A stretch of DNA of 41,595 bases from S34-282 sp034422075 (GTDB taxonomy: Bacteria > Chloroflexota > Dehalococcoidia > Lucifugimonadales > Australimonadaceae): NCBI GenBank assembly GCA_034422075.1, contig DAOUJX010000019.1, forward strand, positions 1 to 41,595. Reading direction: 5' to 3'. Shown in pieces: positions 31,239 through 39,606 of this stretch. Each line of letters opens with the position of its first letter. Within the stretch, counting starts at the first letter, position 1. The translations under genes and the position numbers were made by a program. The notes beneath the pieces were generated by a model. The model did not search any database. It was given only the letters and a program-made list of their open reading frames with translations, and was not told where the DNA came from.

Positions 31239-32894
31239 TCATCCTTCCCAACCTGGCCTATCTCGCTTCACCACCGGCCCCGGCTGTCGGGAGATGGACA
31301 CGTTCACACAGGCCGGCAGCCCGCTGCTCAAGGCGCCTTTGAGCGCCGGGCCGAGCTCTGCTGCTGTTGTAACATTCGCTCCGTAGCCGCCTAGGGCTAC
31401 GGACACACCGTCATAGCGCGACGGCAGCAGTTCGCACTTGAACAGCCGGTCTGGCCCGTAGTCGCGAAGCTGTATCTGGTATTCCGAGTTCCACGTGGCA
31501 TCGTTGCCCACAATCAGGACGAATGGGATGCCGTATCGCACGGCGGTATCGATCTCCGTGGCGTGGAACCCGAACGTCCCGTCGCCGAGCGCGGCGACGA
31601 CCGGACCCTGCGGGCGGGCTAGCCGTGCCGCCAGCGCGAACGGTATTGAGCTGCCGATGGATCCTGACGGGCCGTTGATGAGGCGCTCGCGAGCAGTGAT
31701 GCACGCCTGCGCCCACTGCCCGAATTCTCCGCCGTCCGAGACAAAAACGCCGTTCTCGCCGAGCAGCGCTTGTATCTCGTGACATACTTTCGCAGGGTGG
31801 AGGGCCCCTTCCGCGCTCCCCTCCAAGTCCTGCCACGACCGCGGCCTAAATGCTATGGCATCGCGCACCTCACCGGCCCAGCCGCCCCTCCTTGGTTTGA
31901 ACGGACCGGCATGGGAGAGTAGCGACTGAGCAGCAGTCGCCGGGCTGGCCACGCTCTTCAGTGCCAGCCGTCCTGTGTCCCCCAGCGCTGCCTCCGTCTC
32001 GGCTATTGCCGACTCCTGAGCGTCGATCTGTACGAATCTACAGGTGGGGCTGAATGTGGGTTCTCGCCCGAACTTCAGCATGAAGTCCAGCCTCTTCCCT
32101 AGCAGTACTACGAGGTCAGCTTTCGGCAGCACCTCCGCGAATGCGCCGAGGCTCGGATCGGACACGCCACGAGGGCTTTCCATGTATGCCGCAGGAACGC
32201 CTACTGCGTCCGCAAGCTCGTCGATTGCTCGGCGACACTCCCCTCTGGCTGTTGCGGGCCCTGCGATGATCAAAGGACGGCGCGCATCGCGCAACAGTTC
32301 GAAGAATCTCGCTGCTACGGCATCCTTCACAACCGTCTCGAGCCCGGGGTCGGCTTCCCTGGGCGAACGCTCGTCGCTGTGGGCCACCGGCGCTTCCAGT
32401 ATGTCCACAGGAATCGCCACATGCACCGGCCCAGGGCGCCCCGAGGCCGCAACGCGAAGGGCCCGGTCTACTTCTTCAGCCAAGCCCTCGCTATTGGAAG
32501 CCGTCCATGACGCCTTGGTGACGGGCTCCGCCATGTACGATTGCGGCATGTCCTGGAAGGCTCCCAGCCCCGCCTCCGCAGCGGGTGAGCTGCCCGAAAT
32601 GAGCACGAGCGGCGATTCCGCCATCCGCGCCACGTAGAGGGCGGAAAGCGTGTTAGCGAAGCCGGGCCCGGCTGTCACTAGCGCCACGCCGGGGTGGCCC
32701 GTCAGCCTTCCCCAAGCGTCCGCCATATGCACGGCAGCCGCCTCATGCCGCACGTGATACAGGTTGATGTCCCCGTCCACGAGGGCATCGTACATCGGCA
32801 TTATCTGGTTGCCTGATAGCGAGAAGATGTGCGTTGTACCCGCGCGCGCAAGCGAGTGCACAACTAGGTCGGCCCCTCTCATCGCGCTTGGCAT
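31239..32894 (-). CDS. Thiamine-diphosphate enzyme, acetolactate synthase-like
   Basis: A 551-residue protein with the three domains of the POX/ALS family. N-terminal Pyr domain with catalytic glutamate E51 (VRHEAAAVHMADAWGR) and GPGFANTLSAL; central Rossmann-like domain; C-terminal PP domain with GDGTFGFHATEIDTAVRYGI and GNDATWN in place of the usual NN. It would decarboxylate or condense 2-keto acids. Acetolactate synthase large-subunit homologues, oxalyl-CoA decarboxylase and benzaldehyde-lyase-type enzymes share this shape. No regulatory small subunit follows, which argues against housekeeping IlvB. A GGGGAG ribosome site lies upstream. It heads the same strand as the PhyH gene upstream, 322 bases away. 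Confidence 0.85.
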   Translation of the reverse strand: MPSAMRGADLVVHSLARAGTTHIFSLSGNQIMPMYDALVDGDINLYHVRHEAAAVHMADAWGRLTGHPGVALVTAGPGFANTLSALYVARMAESPLVLISGSSPAAEAGLGAFQDMPQSYMAEPVTKASWTASNSEGLAEEVDRALRVAASGRPGPVHVAIPVDILEAPVAHSDERSPREADPGLETVVKDAVAARFFELLRDARRPLIIAGPATARGECRRAIDELADAVGVPAAYMESPRGVSDPSLGAFAEVLPKADLVVLLGKRLDFMLKFGREPTFSPTCRFVQIDAQESAIAETEAALGDTGRLALKSVASPATAAQSLLSHAGPFKPRRGGWAGEVRDAIAFRPRSWQDLEGSAEGALHPAKVCHEIQALLGENGVFVSDGGEFGQWAQACITARERLINGPSGSIGSSIPFALAARLARPQGPVVAALGDGTFGFHATEIDTAVRYGIPFVLIVGNDATWNSEYQIQLRDYGPDRLFKCELLPSRYDGVSVALGGYGANVTTAAELGPALKGALSSGLPACVNVSISRQPGPVVKRDRPGWEG

Positions 32895-33216
32895 GGTCGC
32901 ATCGTTCTCCCCTGCGCTGGGCCGTCTTGGTGGCCGTTCAAGGATAGGGCCACGGTGTCGCTTGGCGCGAACGGCCTCTCAGCCGAAGTTGGTCGCCCGG
33001 CCCCCTGTGCTTCCTTCGTCGTGTCCACTCGCTTGGACTGGAGTGCATTGCAGTGGCCGGCGCGGCCTTCAACGGGCCCCAACCCCTCCTCCGAGCGTGT
33101 CTCCGCATGCCACCGCATACTGCCTCACGGGACACGAAGGCGCTGGCGGCGGTCAAACGCTAGGTCAAATCAAATCCATTACAGCAGTCGGCTGGTTCGG
33201 CCTCGGGCTGAGGAAA
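32895..33216. other. 322-base intergenic gap, little recognised
   Basis: No convincing gene is seen on either strand. GGTCAAA occurs twice at 33151-33157 and 33163-33169 (12-base period), read as TTTGACC on the minus strand, and could be an operator for the ThDP enzyme gene. Confidence 0.35.
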
Positions 33217-34203
33217 CTACGCGCACGCCGGGTCGTCCGGCGACCACCGGTTGTATGGCGGGTCTTCTTCCTTAGCGAGACGTTCGCGTGCGTCTTTCCA
33301 TTCTTGCGCCCACGCCCCCGCGTCTCGAAGCTCCATTCCCGGGTTCGCCCTGCTCCGCGCCACGAATCCAGGAAAGGCCGCTCTGCCGGTAACCTGGCCG
33401 ATAGGGTTGTAGCGCAGGTCCAGACTCCACCTGACCCGGTCGCTTCTGTTCGGCAGCGAACCGTGGCACGTCAGCCGGTGCATGAAGAGCGCACTCCCTC
33501 GCCGCATCGGCATTGGGGTGGCGTCTTCGATTCGGAAAAACTCTTCGGGTATCTGGAGTCCGGACGGAGAAGTTGCCGTGCCCCCGGGGCAGTGCTGGCA
33601 GAGGCCTTCGAGGTGACTGCGGGGCACTAGCTGCATGCATCCCGCCTCTTCGTCTGCATCCCACACCGGTATCCAGACGGTCAGTATTTCAGAATCGTCT
33701 GCATCCGCCGTGACGCCCCCGCCGTCCTGGTGCCAGGGCGTCGCGCCCAACTGGACCGCACCCGTCTCAGGATTGAGCGGAGTGAGCGCTTCAGGCGGCT
33801 TGAGGCGCACGTGCTGCGTCGGGTTCGAGTAGATCTCCGGCCCAATGATCGACTCGACTGCGTCCAGCAGCGGCGGTGCGGTCAGGACGTCGAACACCGC
33901 CGGACCGAGCCACATCGGCGTCTCGCAGGTGATGTTCTTCTGGGGAAGCGAGAAGTCGAAGTACTGGGTGTGTACCTTGCCGCTTTCCTGGTAGACCCGG
34001 GTCAGACGCTCGCCGAACGCCATCCCGGGGTACGTCGAACTGATGGACCCCTCTTGGTACAATTGTCGGGCGAGGCTATCCAGCACCGTCTCATACTCAG
34101 CCTCTAGAGGATCCAATACCTCCGCTGGGTCAATCACGTCTTCGACGACGACGTAACCCTCTCGGTAGAAGTGCTCCAGCTGTCGGTCATCGAGCCGCGC
34201 CAT
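33217..34203 (-). CDS. Phytanoyl-CoA dioxygenase (PhyH)-family oxygenase
   Basis: A 328-residue Fe(II)/2-oxoglutarate dioxygenase. HxD facial triad H158/D160 in TPWHQDGGG, distal H247 in TCHGSLPNRS and the 2-oxoglutarate-binding arginine R256 or R258 in RVRWSLDLRY. The N-terminal FYREGYVVVEDVI is typical of PhyH. Such enzymes hydroxylate diverse acyl, amino or halogenated small molecules; the substrate cannot be named. An AGGAG ribosome site precedes the ATG. It is divergent from the MFS carrier gene at 34386, so a shared control region of 182 bases is likely. Confidence 0.88.
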   Translation of the reverse strand: MARLDDRQLEHFYREGYVVVEDVIDPAEVLDPLEAEYETVLDSLARQLYQEGSISSTYPGMAFGERLTRVYQESGKVHTQYFDFSLPQKNITCETPMWLGPAVFDVLTAPPLLDAVESIIGPEIYSNPTQHVRLKPPEALTPLNPETGAVQLGATPWHQDGGGVTADADDSEILTVWIPVWDADEEAGCMQLVPRSHLEGLCQHCPGGTATSPSGLQIPEEFFRIEDATPMPMRRGSALFMHRLTCHGSLPNRSDRVRWSLDLRYNPIGQVTGRAAFPGFVARSRANPGMELRDAGAWAQEWKDARERLAKEEDPPYNRWSPDDPACA

Positions 34204-34385
34204 GCAGCAACGCTCCTGTAGGCACCCGCATCAGCGACGGGCCTGCCCAAACGGCGGTTGGAAGCCTACTGACGTGGCTCGACACATGTCAACGATACCC
34301 ACGTTGACCACTACGACCTGCCCAACCCTTGCAGCGCCTGCATACGACCCGCGGCAACAATCGTTGAGGGTACAATCGTTGGGCC

Positions 34386-35687
34386 ATGAGCCTCCGCAAC
34401 CGCCTCACGCTGCCCTCTTTCTACGGCTGGTACATCGTCGGGACCGTCTTCTTCGTCTCGTTGGTAGCCATCGGCTCACGGCAGTCGTTCGGTCTGTTTG
34501 TGGAGACGTGGACGGAGGAGTTCGGGGTGTCCGTGGCGGTCATCTCCGCCGTCTCGTCCGCCGGTTGGCTCATCAACGGCGTTGCGCAGCCCATTGTGGG
34601 GCGCTTGACCGACAGATACGGCGGGCGTGTCACCATGGGCATGAGCCTACTCGTGCTCGGGATAGGCACGGTGCTGCTGGCCGCGTCGCCGAATATCTGG
34701 GTGCTCGCCGTCATCCACGCCGTCGTCATTTCGTTCGCTGTTGGAGGCGTGATGTTCACGCCCTCGACGGCCGTCATTGCGCGATGGTTCCGGCGCAAGC
34801 GAGGTACAGCGATGGGGATCGTTGCCTCCGGTGGCTCATTCGGTGGCATCCTCGGCGTGCCGTTCCTTGCGTATCTGCTCCTGCTGACCAACTGGCGTAT
34901 CACGTGGTTTGCGGTGGCCGGAGTGATGCTTGTCATCACGCTTCCGCTGCTGTTGACGGTCGTCCGCAACGACCCGCGCGATATGGGGCTGCGCCCCGAT
35001 GGGGTGTCCGCCGGTGATGGCGCCGACCCCAGCGAGGCCGGCGGGCAGCGCCGTGGACCGCTAACGGCAGACCGCTGGGGCGAGTGCTTTCGCTCCGCTC
35101 CGCTGTGGCTGCTCGGCATGAGCTACGTGGTCTGCGGTGTCACGACGGCGATGGTTGCTACGCACTTCGTCTTCTTCGCGACGCAGGAGGGTATAGCGCC
35201 GAGCAGCGCCGCTCTCGCGTTCGGCCTCCTTAGCACCATGAACCTACTCGGCGTCCTATTCGGCGGCTGGCTGTCCGACCGGATGCCGCGCAAGGATGTG
35301 CTGGCCGTCATCTACTGGACGCGGGGTGCGGGATTCGTGCTGCTCGCGGTGCTGCCCGCCGACGTCGGCATCTGGGCGTTTGCACTCGTCGCCGGAATCT
35401 CGTGGCTCGCCACCGTGCCGCTCACCTCCGCGCTCGCAGCTGAGATATACGGGGTGCGCAACATGGGGACGATTGTCGGCATCCTGACGATGATGCACCA
35501 ATTCGGCGGGGCTGCCGCCGTGTTCGCCGCAGGCGCCTCCTACACCCTGCTCGGCACCTACGTCCCGGTGTTCGCGGGTTCGGCCGTGCTGCTGCTTCTC
35601 GCGGGTGTCAGTTCCTACGTCGTTCGCGAGCGCAGGCTATCCGCGCGGTACGTCGGTGCTGCGGCGCCTGCCGGGGCTGAGGCGTAG
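34386..35687 (+). CDS. MFS transporter (oxalate/formate antiporter-like), second copy
   Basis: A 433-residue protein with 12 predicted helices. It begins SLRNRLTLPSFYGWYIVG, with GRLTDRYGGRV after helix 2, WRITWFAVAG in helix 6, the signature DPRDMGLRPDG shared with the carrier at 40-1329, and a basic cytoplasmic end. TACAAT at 34371-34376 lies 9 bases before the ATG, so the message may be nearly leaderless. Its placement between a PhyH-type oxygenase and a small membrane protein suggests uptake of an organic substrate for catabolism, but this is inferred. Confidence 0.88.
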   Translation: MSLRNRLTLPSFYGWYIVGTVFFVSLVAIGSRQSFGLFVETWTEEFGVSVAVISAVSSAGWLINGVAQPIVGRLTDRYGGRVTMGMSLLVLGIGTVLLAASPNIWVLAVIHAVVISFAVGGVMFTPSTAVIARWFRRKRGTAMGIVASGGSFGGILGVPFLAYLLLLTNWRITWFAVAGVMLVITLPLLLTVVRNDPRDMGLRPDGVSAGDGADPSEAGGQRRGPLTADRWGECFRSAPLWLLGMSYVVCGVTTAMVATHFVFFATQEGIAPSSAALAFGLLSTMNLLGVLFGGWLSDRMPRKDVLAVIYWTRGAGFVLLAVLPADVGIWAFALVAGISWLATVPLTSALAAEIYGVRNMGTIVGILTMMHQFGGAAAVFAAGASYTLLGTYVPVFAGSAVLLLLAGVSSYVVRERRLSARYVGAAAPAGAEA

Positions 35688-35689
35688 CC

Positions 35690-35902
35690 GTGCTATCTGC
35701 TCCTCCGCTCCACCACAGCGAACCGACTGATCCCGATCTGCTCGATTGGCTCACCCACCAAGTCGACCGCTTCCTACCGTTTGACCCCCTGGTCTGGGTC
35801 GTTGTCGGCGGTGTCCTGCTCGTGGCCATACCGGCGGGGTTGCTGCTGCTTGCTGCGCGCAACGCGAGCCGCCGAGGGAACGAGGAGGCGACGCAGCAAT
35901 GA
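35690..35902 (+). CDS. 70-aa single-pass membrane protein
   Basis: A 70-residue product starting with GTG at 35690, two bases after the MFS stop. It has a polar N-terminus, one transmembrane helix (about 35-57, VWVVVGGVLLVAIPAGLLLLAA) and a charged C-terminus. The next gene overlaps its stop by ATGA, so MFS, this gene and the GGQ-domain gene form one transcript. No family recognised. Confidence 0.6.
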   Translation: MLSAPPLHHSEPTDPDLLDWLTHQVDRFLPFDPLVWVVVGGVLLVAIPAGLLLLAARNASRRGNEEATQQ

Positions 35903-36318
35903 TCATCATCACGCCTACTATTTCCATCGCCGAGAGCGAGCTGGAGTTCCACTACATCAGATCGCCCGGTCCCGGCGGGCAGAACGTCAACCGCGTCGCC
36001 ACGGCCGTGCAGCTGCGATTCGATGCCGCAGGCTCACCCTCATTACCCGATACGGTGAAACGCCGCCTGCGCGGCGTGTCGGGCAGGCGGATGCTCGCGT
36101 CCGGCGAAATTGTCATTCGTGCGCAGCGTTTCCGTTCGCAGGACGCCAATCGCGCGGATGCAGTCGACCGCCTCGTCCGGCTGCTCCGTCGCGCCGCAGA
36201 TCCGGCCAAGACACGTAGGCCGACGTCAATCCCCCGCGCTGCAACCGAGCGGAGGCTTGAGTCAAAGCACCGCCGCGCTACAACGAAGGAGTTGCGACGG
36301 CCCCCGCTGGACGACTAG
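35899..36318 (+). CDS. arfB: ArfB/YaeJ-like peptidyl-tRNA hydrolase (GGQ protein)
   Basis: A 139-residue protein with the release-factor catalytic loop SPGPGGQNVN (GGQ at 26-28) and the downstream VATAVQLRF of class I release factors, without codon-recognition domains. Its strongly basic C-terminal tail (KHRRATTKELRRP) is the feature with which ArfB occupies the empty mRNA channel. It releases stalled peptides from non-stop ribosomes. It overlaps the small membrane protein gene by 4 bases. Confidence 0.88.
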   Translation: MIIITPTISIAESELEFHYIRSPGPGGQNVNRVATAVQLRFDAAGSPSLPDTVKRRLRGVSGRRMLASGEIVIRAQRFRSQDANRADAVDRLVRLLRRAADPAKTRRPTSIPRAATERRLESKHRRATTKELRRPPLDD

Positions 36319-36350
36319 CCAAATCCGAGATTAGGCAATACGCTAGCGCT

Positions 36351-37307
36351 ATGCGATCGGTTCTTCCTGAGTGGAGCGGCGAGGAGCTGCACTACATTGG
36401 GCCTTTGCAGACCTGCTGGAAGCTGGGCTACACCTTCTCCCACCGCAGGCAGCCCGCAGAGGACTACTATTCCGCCTCGCTGAGTTCCCGGGTTCCTTTC
36501 CAGGACGGCGATGCGGCCGAAGCGCGACACGAATTCGCTTCCAAACAAGAGGCAAGCGACGCCGTCAAGACCAAGGCAGTGGAGTTCGGTGCGTACAGCG
36601 CGGGCGTCACCCTCGTCGATCCGCACTACGTTTACGTTGGCCGCGAAGTCCAGCACACGTACGCCGTCGCTATGGCATTCGACATGGACTTTGAGACCAT
36701 CAAGGACGTGCCATACGAGACCAACTGGGAGTGGCTGCGGGTTTACGACCAGGCGTCCAAAACGGCAGTCGAGCTCGCCGAGTACATCCGCAGCCTCGGC
36801 TATCCCGCCAAGGCGCATACGGTTAGAGGCGAGCAGCTGGCCATGATCCCGCACGCCTACGCGGCCGGGTTGGGTGAGCTGGGTAAGCATGGATCCCTGA
36901 TCAACCGCGAACTCGGCTCGATGTTCCGCCTTGCTGTCGTCACTACCGACCTGCCGATGTCGCTCGACTCTCCGGTGGACGACGGTATCGACGACTTTTG
37001 CACCAAGTGCCGCATGTGCACCGACTATTGCCCCGGCGATGCCATCGGACCGGAAAAGCAGGAGGTGCGCGGCGTCCTGAAGTGGGTTGTCGAGACGGAG
37101 AAGTGCGCACCATATTGGGCTACGTATGAGGCGTGTGGCATCTGCTTGCAGGTCTGCCCATGGAACGCCAAGGCGCTCGGTGGTGTCTGGAAGCGTACCT
37201 ATATGGACACCATCCATCGGGAGAAGGCTGCGGACCTGGTCGCTCATCTTCAAGAAGGAGTGCAGGAGGTTTGGTCGCTGGTCGAACGCCCTGTCGAAGT
37301 GGGGTAG
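36351..37307 (+). CDS. Short, cytosolic reductive-dehalogenase-like corrinoid iron-sulfur protein
   Basis: A 318-residue protein similar to the catalytic C-terminal part of reductive dehalogenases: AAGLGELGKHGSLINRELGS (172-191), FRLAVVTTDLPM, a first cluster motif C217-x2-C220-x2-C223-x3-C227-P, and a second motif C252-x9-C262-x2-C265-x3-C269-PW. Together these fit a cobalamin-dependent enzyme with two [4Fe-4S] clusters. The twin-arginine signal and N-terminal region of respiratory RdhA (usually 450 or more residues) are absent, and no RdhB anchor is nearby, so it should be cytosolic and not energy-conserving. A role as a catabolic dehalogenase or another corrinoid reductase (QueG-like) is possible. 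Confidence 0.75.
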   Translation: MRSVLPEWSGEELHYIGPLQTCWKLGYTFSHRRQPAEDYYSASLSSRVPFQDGDAAEARHEFASKQEASDAVKTKAVEFGAYSAGVTLVDPHYVYVGREVQHTYAVAMAFDMDFETIKDVPYETNWEWLRVYDQASKTAVELAEYIRSLGYPAKAHTVRGEQLAMIPHAYAAGLGELGKHGSLINRELGSMFRLAVVTTDLPMSLDSPVDDGIDDFCTKCRMCTDYCPGDAIGPEKQEVRGVLKWVVETEKCAPYWATYEACGICLQVCPWNAKALGGVWKRTYMDTIHREKAADLVAHLQEGVQEVWSLVERPVEVG

Positions 37308-37343
37308 GGCGCATTGCCAAGGGCGCTCCACTAGAATGAGTGT

Positions 37344-38033
37344 ATGAGCCCCTCCGTACTGCTAGTCGAAGACGAGACCAACCTGGCCGACGCCGTGCGG
37401 CTCAATCTTGAACGCGAGGGCTTTGACGTCCGCATGGCGAACGACGGTGTCGGAGGATTGGCGGAGGCCCGCCGCGAGACGCCGGACATCATCGTCCTCG
37501 ACATCATGCTTCCCGACTTGAACGGTCTCGAGGTCTGCCGCGCCCTCCGCCGCGAGTCGGATGTCCCCATCCTCATGTTGACCGCGCTTGGCGAGGAGGT
37601 CGACAAGGTAGTAGGCCTCGAGCTGGGCGCGGACGACTACGTCACCAAGCCGTTCAGCATGCGCGAGTTGCTGGCGCGGGTGCGCGCCATTTTGAGGCGC
37701 CCGCGCAACGCAGCCGGACCCGCATCCCCTGACGAAATGCTGCGCTCGGGGAACCTAGAAATCGACTTGGCCGCGCACGTCGTCCGGCTCGACGGCGAGG
37801 CCATTCCCATGCGCCCCCGCGAATTCGCTCTTCTCGCGCTTCTCGTCAAGAACCCACGCCGCGTCTACACGCGCAACCAGATACTGGAGGCGCTCTGGGG
37901 GCACGACTACATCGGGGACGAGCGGACGGTCGACGTTCATATCCGGTGGCTGCGCGAAAAGCTTGAGGAGAAGCCGAGCGACCCGACGCGCATCGTTACC
38001 CTCCGAGGAATCGGCTACCGTTTCGAGGGATGA
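37344..38033 (+). CDS. phoB: PhoB/PhoP-type response regulator
   Basis: A 229-residue protein. Receiver domain with acidic pocket E9/D10, phospho-acceptor D53 (VLDIMLPDLNG), T80 and K102; OmpR/PhoB winged-helix output domain (about 133-228, MRPREFALLALL, RTVDVHIRWLREKL, RGIGYRFEG). Its stop overlaps the start of the histidine kinase. Position beside pst genes argues for PhoB/PhoP phosphate control. TAGAAT at 37332-37337 is 6 bases before the ATG, so a near-leaderless message is possible. Confidence 0.92.
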   Translation: MSPSVLLVEDETNLADAVRLNLEREGFDVRMANDGVGGLAEARRETPDIIVLDIMLPDLNGLEVCRALRRESDVPILMLTALGEEVDKVVGLELGADDYVTKPFSMRELLARVRAILRRPRNAAGPASPDEMLRSGNLEIDLAAHVVRLDGEAIPMRPREFALLALLVKNPRRVYTRNQILEALWGHDYIGDERTVDVHIRWLREKLEEKPSDPTRIVTLRGIGYRFEG

Positions 38034-39412
38034 GGTCGCCGCTTAGTAGGGTGAGGCTGCCTCGCTTGGCAAGCCTCCGCGAGGGGCTGGCTATCGTGGC
38101 CATGCCATTCATGGTAGCGATAGCCGTGACCATTGGCGCCACGCTGACCGACGGTGCGCTGTGGGCCATTGGAGTTGCGTTTGTCGCAGCGATACTCGCA
38201 GCGTGTGGCGGCTACTGGCTCGCGTGGCGCTTTTCCAATCCCGCGCGTGAGTCGGCGCAGGTGCTCGCGTCCGCCGCACAGCGGCTGGCCGGCGGTGATT
38301 TCGACACCGGCGTGCCGCTTGCGGGCCCCAGTCAGACAGCGCACCTCCGCCACGCATTCAACGCAATGGCCGAGACGGTACGCCGCCTCGTCAGCGAGAA
38401 CGAATCGGAGCGCAATAGGCTAAATTTGCTACTCGACTCGCTTGCCGACGGGGTCGCCGTAGTCGATGCGAGCAGCCGTGTCACCCTCGCCAACACTATG
38501 GCCCGCCGCTTGCTGCGTCTCCCTCTTGATGCGAATCACCGTCCCATCCTGCGCGACCATGACCTAAGCAGGCTTGCCGCCGAGTGCCGGGGCACGGGGC
38601 GGCGCCAAACAGCGGACGTGGAACTGCTCGAAGGCCGCCGCTCCGTCGGCGTCGTCGCGATGCCCCTGTCGAACGAGGGCACCGGTGCGGTACTGATGAC
38701 GCTCCACGACCTAACGCAGGCGCGAAACGTCGACATGACCCGGCGGGAGTTCGTCAGCAACGTCTCTCATGAGCTCCGCAATCCGATCGCCTCAGTGAAG
38801 GCGATGGTGGAGACGTTGGAGGGGGGCCTCGCCGACGCAGATTTCTCGCGCGATTTCTTGGGCCGCATCCACCACGAGATTGATCGCATGGCGACGTTGG
38901 TGGATGAGCTGCTGGAGCTCTCCCGCATCGAGAGCGGGCAGGTCGAATTACAGATGGAAGAGGTGGACGTCTCGGCACTTCTCGCAGACGTGCGCGATTC
39001 GCATCTTCCGGCGGCGGCTGAGCAGCAAGTCACCATCACGGTCGAGGCGAACGGGGATGTTTCACCGGTGCAGGCCGAGCCCGCCAAACTAAGGCGCGTC
39101 TTCGTCAACCTCGTCGGCAATGCGCTTAAGTTCACGCCGCCCCGAGGATGCATCAACCTCACGCTCTCTCAAGAGCCCGGCTGCATACGCATCGCCGTTG
39201 AGGATAGCGGCGTTGGAATAGAGCCGGAGCACCTGCCGCACATCTTTGAGCGCTTCTACAAGGCACACCGCTCTAGGGATGACCGCGGCACTGGCCTCGG
39301 TCTGGCGATTGCGCGCCATATCGTCGAGGCGCACGGCGGACGAATCGACGTGCGGAGTACTCCGGGCGCCGGTACGACATTCGATGTTGTGCTGCCCTAC
39401 GGGCGCGCCTGA
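38030..39412 (+). CDS. phoR: Phosphate-sensing sensor histidine kinase PhoR
   Basis: A 460-residue kinase. Two transmembrane helices (about 21-40 and 44-64) with almost no extracellular loop, a HAMP-like segment (about 65-120), a PAS domain (about 130-230), DHp with phospho-histidine H247 (SNVSHELRNP) and the HATPase domain: N-box LRRVFVNLVGNALKF, G1 EDSGVGIEPEHLPHIFERFY and G2 GTGLGLAIARHIVEAHGG. The lack of a sensing loop is typical of PhoR, which listens to the Pst transporter and PhoU. It overlaps phoB by ATGA. Confidence 0.92.
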   Translation: MRSPLSRVRLPRLASLREGLAIVAMPFMVAIAVTIGATLTDGALWAIGVAFVAAILAACGGYWLAWRFSNPARESAQVLASAAQRLAGGDFDTGVPLAGPSQTAHLRHAFNAMAETVRRLVSENESERNRLNLLLDSLADGVAVVDASSRVTLANTMARRLLRLPLDANHRPILRDHDLSRLAAECRGTGRRQTADVELLEGRRSVGVVAMPLSNEGTGAVLMTLHDLTQARNVDMTRREFVSNVSHELRNPIASVKAMVETLEGGLADADFSRDFLGRIHHEIDRMATLVDELLELSRIESGQVELQMEEVDVSALLADVRDSHLPAAAEQQVTITVEANGDVSPVQAEPAKLRRVFVNLVGNALKFTPPRGCINLTLSQEPGCIRIAVEDSGVGIEPEHLPHIFERFYKAHRSRDDRGTGLGLAIARHIVEAHGGRIDVRSTPGAGTTFDVVLPYGRA

Positions 39413-39434
39413 CCCTTCCTACCCCCCGCAAGCC

Positions 39435-39473
39435 ATAACTCGGCGCTAACACTGTGCGCGAGGGGTGTTAACA
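39435..39473 (+). promoter_or_regulatory. Candidate Pho-box array 1
   Basis: Hexamers ATAACT (39435), CTAACA (39446), a degenerate third position (39457) and TTAACA (39468), all at an 11-base period. It lies just after phoR. Confidence 0.4.
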
Positions 39474-39551
39474 AACGCCGCCTAGTGTAGGGGCGCGGGT
39501 CACGCTAGAAGGCGCGGAGCGGTGTACAGACACCTGAAGAACGCCTCTGGA

Positions 39552-39590
39552 CTAACGTTTCTTTAAACGAACGTTAACCCAACACTAAAG
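39552..39590 (+). promoter_or_regulatory. Candidate Pho-box array 2 before pstC
   Basis: Four hexamers CTAACG, TTAAAC, TTAACC and CTAAAG start at 39552, 39563, 39574 and 39585, exactly 11 bases apart, in the direct-repeat form used by PhoB/PhoP regulators. The array ends 16 bases before the pstC ATG and is the most A+T-rich part of the gap. Confidence 0.65.
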
Positions 39591-39606
39591 TAGATGCGGG
39601 AGCCTT

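Noticed and set aside
32764..33630. 288-aa plus-strand open frame over the ThDP-PhyH spacer
   Set aside because: It overlaps both well-supported minus-strand genes, shows no domain and is low-complexity in Arg/Pro/Ser.
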